Position numbers and translations under genes: made by a program
The notes under the pieces: generated by a model
Databases searched by the model: none
Told to the model about the DNA's origin: nothing
The model's input: the letters and a program-made list of their open reading frames with translations, nothing else
DNA from: Solimonas variicoloris DSM 15731
GTDB taxonomy: Bacteria; Pseudomonadota; Gammaproteobacteria; Nevskiales; Nevskiaceae
NCBI RefSeq assembly: GCF_000382285.1
Contig: NZ_KB907926.1
Span: 186,001 to 250,000 of the forward strand
Reading direction: 5' to 3'
Length of the DNA: 64,000 nucleotides
Part shown: positions 1-10,482 of the stretch, one piece after another
Layout: each line of letters starts with the position of its first letter
How positions within the stretch are numbered: position 1 is the stretch's first letter

Positions 1-1
1 C

Positions 2-436
2 TTCACGCTCGCTGCGCTCGGGGCGCGGGTGACGATGGTCGAACGCCAGCCGCTGTTCGCGGCCCTGCTCGAGGACGCGCGCCTGCGCGCCCTCGCCGAC
101 CCGCGCTGGCGCGAAACGGCCGAGCGCATCGAGCTGATCGCCGGCGACGCTGGCGCGCTGATGCGCAGCGGACGGCGCTGGGACGTCGTCCATCTCGACC
201 CCATGTATCCGCACCGCGGCAAGCAGGCCCTGCCGCAGAAGGAAATGCAGCTGCTGCGCGAACTGACCGGCAGCGATCCGGATGCCGAGGCGCTGCTCGC
301 CCCGGCGCTCGTCTGTGCGCGCCTGCGCGTCGTCGTCAAGCGGCCAAGCGCCGCGCCATTTCTCGCCGACCGTGCGCCGGCATTCCAGATCAGCGGCACG
401 CAGGCGCGCTACGACGTGTACCTGCCCGCGGCTTAG
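2..436 (+). CDS. rsmJ: 16S rRNA (guanine1516-N2)-methyltransferase RsmJ, 3' part
   Basis: The gene is open from the window edge to the TAG, so only about 144 C-terminal codons are present. RsmJ is the SAM-dependent methyltransferase that makes m2G1516 in 16S rRNA. The fragment has the family's acidic SAM-loop region (FTLAALGARVTMVER), the LDPMYPH active-site motif near 197-211, the following KQALPQKEM segment, and the C-terminal VVVKRP and Y-D-V-Y ending known from E. coli RsmJ. The start lies outside the window, so the ATG at 29 is internal. Identification is by motif similarity alone. Confidence 0.9.
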   Translation, partial: FTLAALGARVTMVERQPLFAALLEDARLRALADPRWRETAERIELIAGDAGALMRSGRRWDVVHLDPMYPHRGKQALPQKEMQLLRELTGSDPDAEALLAPALVCARLRVVVKRPSAAPFLADRAPAFQISGTQARYDVYLPAA

Positions 437-964
437 GGCCGGCGAGCGGATCGCGTCCGCGGTACCGCCTGGCGAACCGCCAGACTCCGGCTCCTTGGCC
501 ACGGCAGGGGCGAGCCGCGCAACGGGGTGATTCCCGCGAAGCGGGCCGCAACGTCGCCTGGCGGTTCGCCAGACGGCATCCCGCAGCACCCTATCGAACG
601 CTGGTTGCCGCATCGCGGGCAGTTCCTTCACAAGCCGCAGGACCGGCAAGCCCCACCCAGCGCTAGAACAGCGGCGCCCCGGTCAGGACCCGCCGGGACG
701 CTAGGCGGTGCTCGACCTGATGGGCGCCTGCCGCATCGGCGAGTTCATGGCCCTGACGGTGAACCTCAATCACGTCACCGATGCAAAGCAGCTCTCCAGC
801 CGGTACGGGTCGCAGTCCTGCTACGTCGCCCCGCGCGGGATCAGCGCCAGCCGGAGCTGGCAATTCTGGGCTGCAACGCGAGCCGCACGGCGGATCCGGA
901 CCGGCCGGATCTGCCGCGCCGCAGCGGTGGATGCGCGCGCCACGGATGCGGAATACTCGCATCC
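437..964. other. Intergenic region of about 530 bases with a pair of inverted-repeat hairpins
   Basis: No convincing gene was found between rsmJ and sixA. Short open frames exist on both strands (for example 663-962 minus and 708-1145 plus), but they show no recognisable motif and look like chance frames in GC-rich DNA. The left part holds two short palindromes listed separately. The right part (about 700-960) could be a decayed gene or a leader, but nothing in it supports a specific call. Confidence 0.5.
469..572. repeat. Pair of REP-like palindromic units in inverted orientation
   Basis: CTGGCGAACCGCCAG at 469-483 and CTGGCGGTTCGCCAG at 558-572 are exact reverse complements. Each unit is itself a hairpin with a 6-base stem (CTGGCG/CGCCAG) and a 3-base loop. 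They flank about 74 bases just after rsmJ. The arrangement resembles a bacterial interspersed mosaic element made of two REP units. It could also be a factor-independent stop or an mRNA-stabilising structure, but neither unit has a T-tract. Confidence 0.55.
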
Positions 965-1462
965 ATGCGCCTGCTCACTGTCGTCCGCCACGCCAAGTCG
1001 TCGTGGGACCATCCCGAACTCAGCGATTTCGAACGCCCGCTCAACGACCGCGGCCGCCGCGACGCGCCGCGCATGGCGGCGTGGGCGCGCCAGGCGCTCG
1101 GCGTGCCGGATCGCATCGTCAGCAGCCCGGCGCTGCGCGCGCTGACGACGGCGCGCCTGTTCGCCGACGCGTTCGGCATCGACAGCCATCAACTGCTGAT
1201 CCAGCCCCGCATCTACGAAGCGGCGTTGCCGACGCTGCTGCGCCTGGTGCGCGGCTTCGATGACGCCGATCGCCACGTCATGCTGTTCGGACACAACCCG
1301 GGTCTCAGCGAACTGGCACACGCCCTGGCGCGCTGTCCGTTCGACGATCTGCCGACCTGCGCCGTCGCGCAGATCGCATTACCGATCGAACATTGGGCGC
1401 TGCTGGCGGAGCACGACGGGGCGCTGCGCGACTATCAGTTCCCGAAGCGCTTGCGCGACTGA
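965..1462 (+). CDS. sixA: SixA-type phosphohistidine phosphatase (histidine phosphatase superfamily)
   Basis: This 165-residue protein matches the small SixA phosphatases, which remove phosphate from histidine, for example on HPt domains or the nitrogen PTS. The catalytic RH motif is at residues 8-9 (VVRHAKSSW), a supporting arginine lies in SSPALRA (about residue 58), and the second catalytic histidine is H110 in FGHNPG. The family is about 160 residues long, so the ATG at 965 gives a full-length protein; the frame is open further upstream without homology. The real substrate in this organism is unknown. Confidence 0.88.
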   Translation: MRLLTVVRHAKSSWDHPELSDFERPLNDRGRRDAPRMAAWARQALGVPDRIVSSPALRALTTARLFADAFGIDSHQLLIQPRIYEAALPTLLRLVRGFDDADRHVMLFGHNPGLSELAHALARCPFDDLPTCAVAQIALPIEHWALLAEHDGALRDYQFPKRLRD

Positions 1463-1549
1463 GCCGGGCGCGCATCCCCCAGCATCAGCAGGGCCCCGCC
1501 GCGAGTTGCCGCAAGCCGGCGTGGAACCGCCCGCCGCTTGCCGGTGCGC

Positions 1550-2032
1550 TCAGGCCGGCGCCGGTTGCAGCGACGGCGCGGCATCGAAGGCGTGGCCGCG
1601 GTCGAGCAGGTAGTCGAGCCACTTGTTGAGCAGCAGATTGCGACGCCACTGCGCCGAGAGGAAGGCGTGGGCGGCCGGATCGGCGTCGTCCTCCGCCTCC
1701 CATGGCGGGCGCTGGCTGCATTCGAGCGCCTCGGCGACCGATGCATCGCGATACAGGCGCACCCACAGGTCCGGCTGCCGGCGCACCCCGGCCTCGTCGA
1801 CGAATTCATAGGTCAGGCGCAGCGTCTGCGTATAGCGGTCGCGCTCGACGATCTCCAGATGCAGCGGACAGTCGCGCTCGCTGCGCGAGACCACGCGCTG
1901 GCGCGGCGCATGGCCGTCGAGCGCCGGCAGCAGCCGTTGCAGCATGCGGTAGTTCCGCTCGTAGAGCTCGAGCAGATGCGCAATACGCCGCGGCTTGCCG
2001 CAGCATGGGCAAAGATGCGTAGTAGCCTGCAT
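1550..2032 (-). CDS. DUF1249 family protein (YqiB-like)
   Basis: The 160-residue protein begins with a Cys-rich segment (C8, C10, C11 in LCPCCGK) followed by an aromatic/basic helix (LLELYERNYRML), typical of DUF1249 proteins such as E. coli YqiB. Their biochemical function is not established. The ATG at 2032 starts directly before the conserved N-terminus; upstream in-frame codons encode a hydrophobic stretch unlike the family. The gene diverges from pgm across about 50 bases, which must hold promoters for both. Confidence 0.82.
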   Translation of the reverse strand: MQATTHLCPCCGKPRRIAHLLELYERNYRMLQRLLPALDGHAPRQRVVSRSERDCPLHLEIVERDRYTQTLRLTYEFVDEAGVRRQPDLWVRLYRDASVAEALECSQRPPWEAEDDADPAAHAFLSAQWRRNLLLNKWLDYLLDRGHAFDAAPSLQPAPA

Positions 2033-2081
2033 GAGGGAACTATAAGATACCGGCCGAAAGCAAACCAACAGAACGACGAGC

Positions 2082-3713
2082 ATGACGATCCGCGACATCC
2101 AGACCAAGCCCTACCTCGACCAGAAGGCCGGCACCGCAGGTCTGCGCAAGAAGGTCGCCGTGTTCCAGCAACCGCATTACCTGGAGAACTATCTGCAGTC
2201 GATCTTCGACTGCGTGCCGGAACTCCGGGGCGGCACCCTCGTCATTGGGGGCGATGGACGCTATCACAACCGCGCCGCGATCCAGACCACCGCGGCGATC
2301 GCCGCGGCCAACGGCATCGCTCGCCTGATCATCGGCCAGGGCGGCCTGCTGTCGACACCGGCGGCCTCGAACCTGATCCGCGTGCGCCAGGCTGCCGGCG
2401 GTCTGCTGCTGACGGCGAGCCACAACCCGGCCGGCCCGGACGGCGACTTCGGCCTCAAGTTCAACGTCGCCGGCGGCGGCCAGGCCAGCGAAGGTCTGAC
2501 CGCGCGCATCTTCGAGTACAGCAAGGCGATCACGCACTACCGCGTGCTCGACGCGGCGCCGATCGACATCGATCGCCGCGGCGAGCAGTCGCTCGGCGAC
2601 TGCGTGGTCGAGATCATCGACAGCGTCGACGACTACGCCCACCTGATGCAGCAGCTGTTCGATTTCGACCGCCTGCGCGACTGGCTCAAGCGCGGCGCGC
2701 GCCTGCGCTTCGACGCCATGCACGCCGTCACCGGCCCGTACGCGCAGCGCATCTTTGTCGAAATGCTCGGCGCGCCGGGCAGCAGCGTGATGAACGCCGT
2801 GCCGCTGGAGGACTTCGGCGGCGGCCACCCCGATCCGAACCTGATCTACGCCAAGCACCTCGCCGACCTCGCCTATCAGGATGACGCCCCGGATCTGATC
2901 GCCGCCAGCGACGGTGACGGCGATCGCAACATGATCCTCGGCCGCGGTCTGTTCGTCTCGCCGGGCGATTCGCTGGCGATGCTCGCCGCCAACCTGCAAC
3001 GGCTGCCCGGCTATCGCGACGGCGTCAAGGGCATCGCCCGTTCGATGCCGACCTGCCGCGCCGCCGATCAGGTCGCCAAGGCGCTGCACGTGCCGCTGTA
3101 CGAAACCCCGACCGGCTGGAAGTTCTTCTGCAATCTGCTCGACGCCGGCGACGTCACGATCTGCGGCGAAGAGAGCTTCGGCACCAGCTCGGCGCACGCG
3201 CGCGAGAAGGACGGCCTGTGGGCGGTGCTGGCCTGGGCCAACGTGCTCGCCGCAACCGGCAAGTCGGTGCGCGAGATCGCCGACCAGCACTGGCTGCACT
3301 TCGGCCGCCACTACTTCGCGCGCCACGACTACGAGGAACTGGCCGCACCGCAGGCCGAAGCGGTGATGCAGGGCCTGTCCTCGGAGCTGGCATCGCTGCC
3401 CGGCCGCAGCTTCGCCGATCTGCCGGTCACGCTCGCCGACGAATTCAGCTACCACGACAAGACCGACGGCAGCATCGCCACCGCACAGGGCCTGCGTATC
3501 GTCTGCGGCGACGACGCCCGCGCGGTGCTGCGCCTGTCGGGCACCGGCACCAAGGGCGCGACCTTGCGCGTCTATCTGGAGCGCTACCAGCGCGACCCCG
3601 GCCGGCTGCACTGGGATAATGCCGAGGCGCTGGCGCCGCTGGCCAAGGCGATCGACGAGCTGGCGCGGATCAGCGAGCTGACCGGGCGACGGACGCCCGA
3701 CGTCATCACCTGA
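2082..3713 (+). CDS. pgm: Phosphoglucomutase (alpha-D-glucose phosphate-specific)
   Basis: This 543-residue alpha-D-phosphohexomutase interconverts glucose 1-phosphate and glucose 6-phosphate in the cytoplasm, linking glycolysis to glycogen and UDP-glucose synthesis. The phosphoserine loop TASHNPAG places the active serine at S113. The metal-binding loop DGDGDR is near residues 274-279, the sugar-binding GEESFG is near 363-368, and the phosphate-binding loop RLSGTGTKG lies near the C-terminus. Length and N-terminus (DIQTKPYLDQKAGTAGLRKK) fit the Pgm subfamily related to eukaryotic PGM1. A -10-like TATAAG lies at 2041-2046, 35 bases before the start. Confidence 0.95.
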   Translation: MTIRDIQTKPYLDQKAGTAGLRKKVAVFQQPHYLENYLQSIFDCVPELRGGTLVIGGDGRYHNRAAIQTTAAIAAANGIARLIIGQGGLLSTPAASNLIRVRQAAGGLLLTASHNPAGPDGDFGLKFNVAGGGQASEGLTARIFEYSKAITHYRVLDAAPIDIDRRGEQSLGDCVVEIIDSVDDYAHLMQQLFDFDRLRDWLKRGARLRFDAMHAVTGPYAQRIFVEMLGAPGSSVMNAVPLEDFGGGHPDPNLIYAKHLADLAYQDDAPDLIAASDGDGDRNMILGRGLFVSPGDSLAMLAANLQRLPGYRDGVKGIARSMPTCRAADQVAKALHVPLYETPTGWKFFCNLLDAGDVTICGEESFGTSSAHAREKDGLWAVLAWANVLAATGKSVREIADQHWLHFGRHYFARHDYEELAAPQAEAVMQGLSSELASLPGRSFADLPVTLADEFSYHDKTDGSIATAQGLRIVCGDDARAVLRLSGTGTKGATLRVYLERYQRDPGRLHWDNAEALAPLAKAIDELARISELTGRRTPDVIT

Positions 3714-4374
3714 ACACGGATCGGCCGCCGCGCCGCATCGGCCCTTGCCGCGGAATCCACCGCGCGCTGGGGCCGCGCCGGTCGATCAGCGGAACAGCGT
3801 TGCGCCGATCAAGACGCCGGCCACCAGAGAGAACGCGCCGGACCAGAATGCCCACGCATAGCGGCGCTTGATCCGCCACCTGTTACCAACTTGATCGTAA
3901 TAGCGTAAGGGCACGACGTCAGCCGCCGACAGAGATGGGGGAAATGGCAGGACGCGCGCAGCACGTCCGATAGCGCACATAGTACGACAGAAAATCATTT
4001 CTTGTCGTAGGAAACCTGACCGTTTTTGCCTGACAAGCCTTGCTTTTCTAGGCATCACGAAAAGCGCCTGCGCCGGCATTCCGTCACCACCGTTTTCCGT
4101 CTCGCAGCTTCGCCGGAACTCCGTCTCTCCCGCTCGCAAAAGGCCTCTCGAGAGCGCGAGAAAATGGTGGAATATTAAGGTTTCTTAAGAATTCACCAGA
4201 ATCCGCCATTTTTTTGACGCGACCGCGCCGCTGCGCAGGCCGGCGGCCTCGCCCCGGCACGGCCTGTCATCGAATTGCCGCGCGCCCGACGCACACTGCG
4301 TCGCTCGCCGGCACCGCATCCGCCACAGCGGGCGGTGTCGGTGCCACAGGCCTGTTCGAAAGGAATCGAATCTC
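3714..4374. other. Intergenic region of about 660 bases, locally richer in A+T, with one doubtful minus-strand frame
   Basis: The stretch from about 3860 to 4210 is noticeably richer in A and T than its surroundings. A minus-strand frame at 3786-4139 (117 codons from a TTG, with later ATG options) ends in a plausible basic-hydrophobic tail (RRYAWAFWSGAFSLVAGVLIGATLF) that could be a membrane segment. It has no recognisable domain, no clear ribosome binding site and an erratic composition, so it is not called as a gene. The right end carries a PhoB-box-like repeat listed separately. Confidence 0.45.
4264..4281 (+). promoter_or_regulatory. Candidate PhoB box upstream of the lipoprotein/phospholipase C pair
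   Basis: CTGTCATCGAATTGCCGC matches about 13 of 18 positions of the enterobacterial Pho box (CTGTCATAWAWCTGTCAY). Its first 11 bases (CTGTCATCGAA) are identical to the box found upstream of phoB in this window. It lies 93 bases before the first start codon. The second half-site is weak, and the hexamer 10 bases downstream (CACACT) is a poor -10. PhoB control of phospholipase C is known in Pseudomonas; here it is inferred. Confidence 0.45.
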
Positions 4375-4584
4375 ATGAAGACCCGGCATACGCCGGAGCG
4401 CTGGCTCGCGCTCGCGGTTCTCGCTTGCACGCTGCAGGCGTGCGGCGGCCATTCCGACGTCGACGAAACGCCGGCGCCGGTGCCGTCGACATTGCATTGC
4501 GCTCCGGAGCCCGTGGCCGGCACCAGCTCGCGCACGGCGGTGCCGGCCACGGCCTGCCCGCCCACCGCGGAGGCGCTGTCATGA
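4375..4584 (+). CDS. Small putative lipoprotein translationally coupled to phospholipase C
   Basis: The 69-residue product has a signal peptide ending in a lipobox (L-Q-A-C, Cys at about residue 23) followed by GGHSDVDE. The mature part is short, Pro/Ala/Thr-rich and has two further cysteines. No known domain was recognised. Its stop overlaps the phospholipase start by 4 bases (ATGA), so translation is probably coupled. It might help export or anchor the phospholipase, or be a small periplasmic partner; nothing in the sequence decides this. Confidence 0.7.
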   Translation: MKTRHTPERWLALAVLACTLQACGGHSDVDETPAPVPSTLHCAPEPVAGTSSRTAVPATACPPTAEALS

Positions 4585-6710
4585 GCCGCACCGACCGCCG
4601 CAGCTTCCTGCGCCTCGCCGGCGGCGCCGTCGCCTTCGCCGCGCTGCCGGCCAGCATCCGCCGCGCGCTGGCGATCCCGGCCAACAATCGCACCGGCACG
4701 ATCCGCGACGTCGAGCACGTGGTCATCCTGATGCAGGAAAACCGCTCGTTCGACCATTACTTCGGCACATTGCCGGGCGTGCGCGGCTTCGGCGACCGCA
4801 TCACCGTACCGCTCGACGGCGGACGCAGCGTCTGGGAGCAGCGTTACGAGACGGATGGCGGCGCCCGCATCATCACGCCGTACCATCTCGACCAGACGCA
4901 GGGCAACGCGCAGCGCGTCGAAGGCACGCCGCACGGCTGGGAGGACGCGCACGGCGCCTGGGATGACGGCCGCCTCGGCCGCTGGCCCACCTACAAGCAG
5001 CCGCAGTCGATGGGGTACTACCAGGAGGCCGAACTGCCGTTCCAGTTCGCGCTCGCCAACGCCTTCACGATCTGCGATGCCTACTTCTGCGGCATCCACA
5101 GCAGCACCAACCCGAACCGCCTGTTCCACTGGACCGGCACCAATGATCCGGCCGGCGAGCACGGCGGACCGGCGCTCACCAATCAGTGGGACTCGCTCGA
5201 CGCCTCGAGCGAGGGCTACACGTGGAAAACCTACCCGGAGCGCCTCGAAGAGGCCGGCGTCAGCTGGAAGCTCTATCAGAATCTGCCGAACAACTTCACC
5301 GACAACCCGCTCGCCGGCTTCAAGACCTACCGGCAGGCCAATGAAGCGCGCGGCAATGCGGCGAGCGGCTTTCCCTACCCCGCCTACAAGGACGCCGACA
5401 ACGACGGCAATCCGCTCTACAAGGGCATCGCCAATACCCTGCCGGCCGGCAACGTCGCCAATCCGAACCTGCTCAGCGACTTCCGCAAGGACATCGACGC
5501 CGGCAAGCTGCCGCAGGTGTCATGGATCGTCGCGCCGGACAGCTACTCCGAGCATCCCGGACCGTCGAGCCCGGTGCAGGGCGGCTGGTACCTGCAGGAA
5601 GTGCTCGACGCGCTGACCGAGAAGCCGGAGATCTGGAGCAAGACGGTGCTGCTCGTCAACTTCGACGAGAACGACGGCTTCTTCGATCACCTGCCGCCGC
5701 CATGCGCGCCGTCGTTGAACGAAGACGGCAGCCGCGCCGGCCTGTCGACGATCGATCTCGCCGGTGAAACGCACAGCGACGGCCGCATCTACGGCCCGGG
5801 CCCGCGCGTGCCGATGTTCGTGATCTCGCCGTGGAGCCGCGGCGGCTGGGTCTGCAGCGAGACCTTCAGCCACACCTCGGTGCTGCGTTTCCTCGAAGCG
5901 CGCTTCGGCGTGCGCGAGGACAACATCAGCCCGTGGCGGCGCGCGATCTGCGGCGACCTCACCTCCGCCTTCAATTTCGTCAACCCGAACGACGAGGATC
6001 TGCCGCCGCTGCCGACGCGCAGCAAGTCCGATGCCGACATCCTGCGCATCAGCCAGGAGTTCAAATCGCCGGTGCCGGTGCCGGCCGAGACCGAGCAGCA
6101 GCTGCCGGTGCAGCCCGCCGCTCTGCGCTTCTCGCGCGCGCTGCCCTACGAGCTGCACGCGACCGCGCGCGCCGACGTCATGCGCAATCGCCTGACGGTG
6201 CTGTTCGCCAACACCGGCCGCGCCGCCGCGGTGTTCCACGTCTACGACCGCCTGCACCTCGACCGCATCCCGCGCCGCTACGGCGTCGAAGCCGGCAAGA
6301 CCCTGCAGGACGACTGGGATCTGTCGAGCGACGACGGCCGCTACGATCTGTGGGTGCTCGGTCCGAACGGCTGGCATCGCGCCTTCGCCGGCGACGCGCG
6401 CGCGATCCGCAGCGGCATCGATCCGGAAATCCGCGTCTGCTACGACCTCGCGCTCGGCGGCGTACAGCTCGATCTGCACAACCGCGGCACGCAGGCGCTG
6501 CGCTTCGAGGTCGTGCCGAATGCCTATTTCGGCACCGAACGCTGGAGCCTCGACGTCGCAGCCGGACAGACGCAGACCCGGCTCTGGGGTCTGGCCGACA
6601 GCTTCCGCTGGTACGACTTCAGCGTGACGCACACCGACAGCGGCTTCTCACGCCGCTTCGCCGGCCGCATCGAGACCGGCGCGCACTCGGTCAGCGATCC
6701 GGCGGCCTGA
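4581..6710 (+). CDS. plcN: Phospholipase C, phosphocholine-specific type, Tat-exported
   Basis: The 709-residue protein starts with a twin-arginine signal (DRRSFLRLAGG, residues 4-14), so it is probably exported folded. A phosphoesterase domain follows, with the family motif QENRSFDHYFG near residues 53-63, the metal-site region NFDENDGFFDH, and a late T-H-S-D segment. Two beta-rich C-terminal repeats (from about residue 505) correspond to the domain found in Pseudomonas PlcH and PlcN. Such enzymes release phosphorylated headgroups from phosphatidylcholine. A PhoB-like box upstream suggests use in phosphate scavenging. PlcH-like versus PlcN-like specificity cannot be decided here. Confidence 0.9.
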   Translation: MSRTDRRSFLRLAGGAVAFAALPASIRRALAIPANNRTGTIRDVEHVVILMQENRSFDHYFGTLPGVRGFGDRITVPLDGGRSVWEQRYETDGGARIITPYHLDQTQGNAQRVEGTPHGWEDAHGAWDDGRLGRWPTYKQPQSMGYYQEAELPFQFALANAFTICDAYFCGIHSSTNPNRLFHWTGTNDPAGEHGGPALTNQWDSLDASSEGYTWKTYPERLEEAGVSWKLYQNLPNNFTDNPLAGFKTYRQANEARGNAASGFPYPAYKDADNDGNPLYKGIANTLPAGNVANPNLLSDFRKDIDAGKLPQVSWIVAPDSYSEHPGPSSPVQGGWYLQEVLDALTEKPEIWSKTVLLVNFDENDGFFDHLPPPCAPSLNEDGSRAGLSTIDLAGETHSDGRIYGPGPRVPMFVISPWSRGGWVCSETFSHTSVLRFLEARFGVREDNISPWRRAICGDLTSAFNFVNPNDEDLPPLPTRSKSDADILRISQEFKSPVPVPAETEQQLPVQPAALRFSRALPYELHATARADVMRNRLTVLFANTGRAAAVFHVYDRLHLDRIPRRYGVEAGKTLQDDWDLSSDDGRYDLWVLGPNGWHRAFAGDARAIRSGIDPEIRVCYDLALGGVQLDLHNRGTQALRFEVVPNAYFGTERWSLDVAAGQTQTRLWGLADSFRWYDFSVTHTDSGFSRRFAGRIETGAHSVSDPAA

Positions 6711-6766
6711 GCCGCATCGCACGCGCCGCCGCAGCCGGAGCCCGGCGCGGCGGCGCGCCGCGGCGC

Positions 6767-7093
6767 TCAGAGGCCGAAGTTCATGCCCGGCGGCAGCTGC
6801 ATGCCGGCGGTGACCGCGGCGAGCTTGGCCTTCGAGGCGGCGTCGACCTTCTGTGCCGCGTCATTGATCGCCGCAGCGACCAGATCCTCGACAAATTCCT
6901 TGTCTTCCTTCAGCGCATCCGGGCTGATCTCGACCTTGCGCGCCTGGTGCTGGCCGGTCATCGTGACCTTGACCATGCCGGCGCCGGATTCACCGGTCAC
7001 TTCCATGCGCGCGATCTCTTCCTGCGCGCGCTTCATGTTCTCCTGCATCTGCTGCGCCTGGCGCATCAGATTGCCCATCGCACCTTTCATCAT
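6767..7093 (-). CDS. ybaB: YbaB/EbfC family nucleoid-associated protein
   Basis: The 108-residue protein has the family's N-terminal helix ([20 protein letters not shown]) and the core [13 protein letters not shown], with the LPPGM ending. These dimers bind DNA and associate with the nucleoid. GGAG lies 8 bases before the first of two adjacent ATG codons, favouring the start at 7093. It follows dnaX by about 50 bases, the usual dnaX-ybaB pairing. The commonly following recR is absent: the next gene is the convergent phospholipase. Confidence 0.95.
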   Translation of the reverse strand: MMKGAMGNLMRQAQQMQENMKRAQEEIARMEVTGESGAGMVKVTMTGQHQARKVEISPDALKEDKEFVEDLVAAAINDAAQKVDAASKAKLAAVTAGMQLPPGMNFGL

Positions 7094-7144
7094 CGTCTTG
7101 GCTCCAGAGTCTTGAGAGTCGGCACCCGCCGCACGGCAGTGCCT

Positions 7145-8866
<1,722 letters not shown>

Positions 8867-9150
8867 CGGGAAATGTCCGGATCGACAGCGGGACGGAGAA
8901 CAGCGGTCTCCGATTGTCCCGGATCGGCGGGCCGGATACCAGCGCGCCGCCGGCGCTCCGTCGAACGCGCCGTGTCCGGGCGCGTGCCGCGCCGGCCGGC
9001 GTCTGCCAGCGCCCGCGCAAGCTCGCGCCGGCGGCCGGACGGCGCGGTTCCGAACACGTCCGCCCGCTGACAAAGCTTTTATGCGCCCGTCCGCGCGGCG
9101 GTGCTATCGTCCCGGGCTATTCGCAGAATGACCTCGCTGCAAGCGCCGCC

Positions 9151-10482
9151 GTGAAAACGATCCCTTACTGGCTCGCCGGCCTGATCGGCGTGTGCATCGC
9201 GTGCACCGCGGCCGCCGCCGACGCGCCGCCGGCGCGAGCGCTGACCCTGCCCGAACTGACGGCGATCGCGCTGCGCAATCATCCGGACACGCGCATTGCC
9301 TGGGCGACGCTCGCCCAGTCGCAGGCCGCCGAGCGCATCGCCCGCGCCGGCTGGTGGCCGACCCTCACCGCCAGCTACAGCGCGCAGCGCTCGCGCTCGA
9401 TCGCATCAGGCGGCACCGAAGTGCCGGCGCAGACGCGTTACGGACCGAGCGTCAGCCTCAGCTATCTGCTGTTCGACTTCGGCACGCGCGGCGGCAGCAT
9501 CGAGCGCGCCGCCGCCGAGCGCATGGCCTCCGAATTCAGCCTCAACCAGACGCTGCAGGACGTGGTGCTGGCGGTGGAATCCAGCTACTACACCGTGATC
9601 GGCAGCGCGGCGCTGGCCGATGCCAGCCAGCAGGCGCTCGACGAGGCGCAGGCCAATCTCGACGCCGCGCGCACCAAGCACGCCGCCGGCCTGGCGACGA
9701 TCGCCGACGTCTATCAGGCCGAAGCGGCGCGCGCCGCCGCGCAGCTGACGCAGCAACGCGCACAGGGTGACTACCGCATCGCGCAGGGCGCGCTCGCCGG
9801 CGCGCTCGGCTACTCGCCGGCGACGCCGCTGCAGCTCGTCGACTGGGCCCCGGAGCAGGCCGCGATCGAGCGGCCGGCGCTCTCGCTCGGCGAACTGCTC
9901 GATCGCGCGCGGCGCGCGCGTCCGCAACTGCTCGCCGCGCAGGCCAGCGAGCAGGCCGCGTCGGCCGCGGTGCGCGCCGCGCGCGGCAACGCGCTGCCGA
10001 CGCTGCGCCTGAGCAGCAGCGCCGGACAGACGCGCGTCGTCGATCGCGGCGCAAGCGAGCAATACAGCGCCGGCCTGAGCCTGAGCGTGCCACTGTTCCA
10101 GGGCTTCGCGCTGCGCGCGGCGATCGACGGCGCGCGCGCCAGCCTCGACAGCGCCCGTGCCTCGACCGAAGCCCTGCGCCTGACTGTCGAACAGCAGGTC
10201 TGGAGCGCCTATCAGGCGGTCGATACCGCGTACGGCAACCTCGACGCCAGCCGCGTGCAACTCGAATCCGCCGAACGCGCCGCCGAGGCGATCCGCGCCC
10301 GCTACAGGAACGGCCTGTCGAGCATCCTCGAAGTGCTGACCACCGAATCGACCCTGGCGCAGGCGCGCGTCGCGCGCATCCAGGCCTTCCTCGACTGGTA
10401 TCTGGCCCTCGCCACCCTCGCCCACGATGCCGGCGGCCTGCACGCCGCCGTCGACAGCCCCGACACCGGAGCGTTGCCTTGA
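9151..10482 (+). CDS. TolC-family outer membrane efflux protein
   Basis: The 443-residue product has an N-terminal signal (KTIPYWLAGLIGVCIACTAAAA) and two tandem OEP repeats, each with long helices rich in Ala, Gln and Glu, as in TolC/OprM channels. The conserved L-L-F-D-F-G-x-R-G and L-F-Q-G-F beta-strand motifs appear once per half. A GTG at 9151 is taken as start because it opens the signal peptide; no strong ribosome binding site is visible. The stop overlaps the next gene (TTGA), so it forms one operon with the MFP and RND genes. Confidence 0.88.
   Translation: MKTIPYWLAGLIGVCIACTAAAADAPPARALTLPELTAIALRNHPDTRIAWATLAQSQAAERIARAGWWPTLTASYSAQRSRSIASGGTEVPAQTRYGPSVSLSYLLFDFGTRGGSIERAAAERMASEFSLNQTLQDVVLAVESSYYTVIGSAALADASQQALDEAQANLDAARTKHAAGLATIADVYQAEAARAAAQLTQQRAQGDYRIAQGALAGALGYSPATPLQLVDWAPEQAAIERPALSLGELLDRARRARPQLLAAQASEQAASAAVRAARGNALPTLRLSSSAGQTRVVDRGASEQYSAGLSLSVPLFQGFALRAAIDGARASLDSARASTEALRLTVEQQVWSAYQAVDTAYGNLDASRVQLESAERAAEAIRARYRNGLSSILEVLTTESTLAQARVARIQAFLDWYLALATLAHDAGGLHAAVDSPDTGALP

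Noticed and set aside
663-962. Minus-strand 99-codon frame in the rsmJ-sixA gap
   Set aside because: Composition is that of a chance GC-rich frame and no motif or ribosome binding site was seen.
527-964. Long plus-strand frame continuing upstream of sixA
   Set aside because: Its N-terminal 146 codons have no homology pattern; the SixA family starts at the ATG at 965.
3786-4139. Minus-strand 117-codon frame with a possible C-terminal membrane helix
   Set aside because: TTG start, no ribosome binding site, no domain; described only within the intergenic entry.
6722-6757. Ten-base inverted repeat between the phospholipase and ybaB
   Set aside because: It has a 16-base loop and no T-tract, and GC-only stems are common by chance in this DNA; not called as a terminator.
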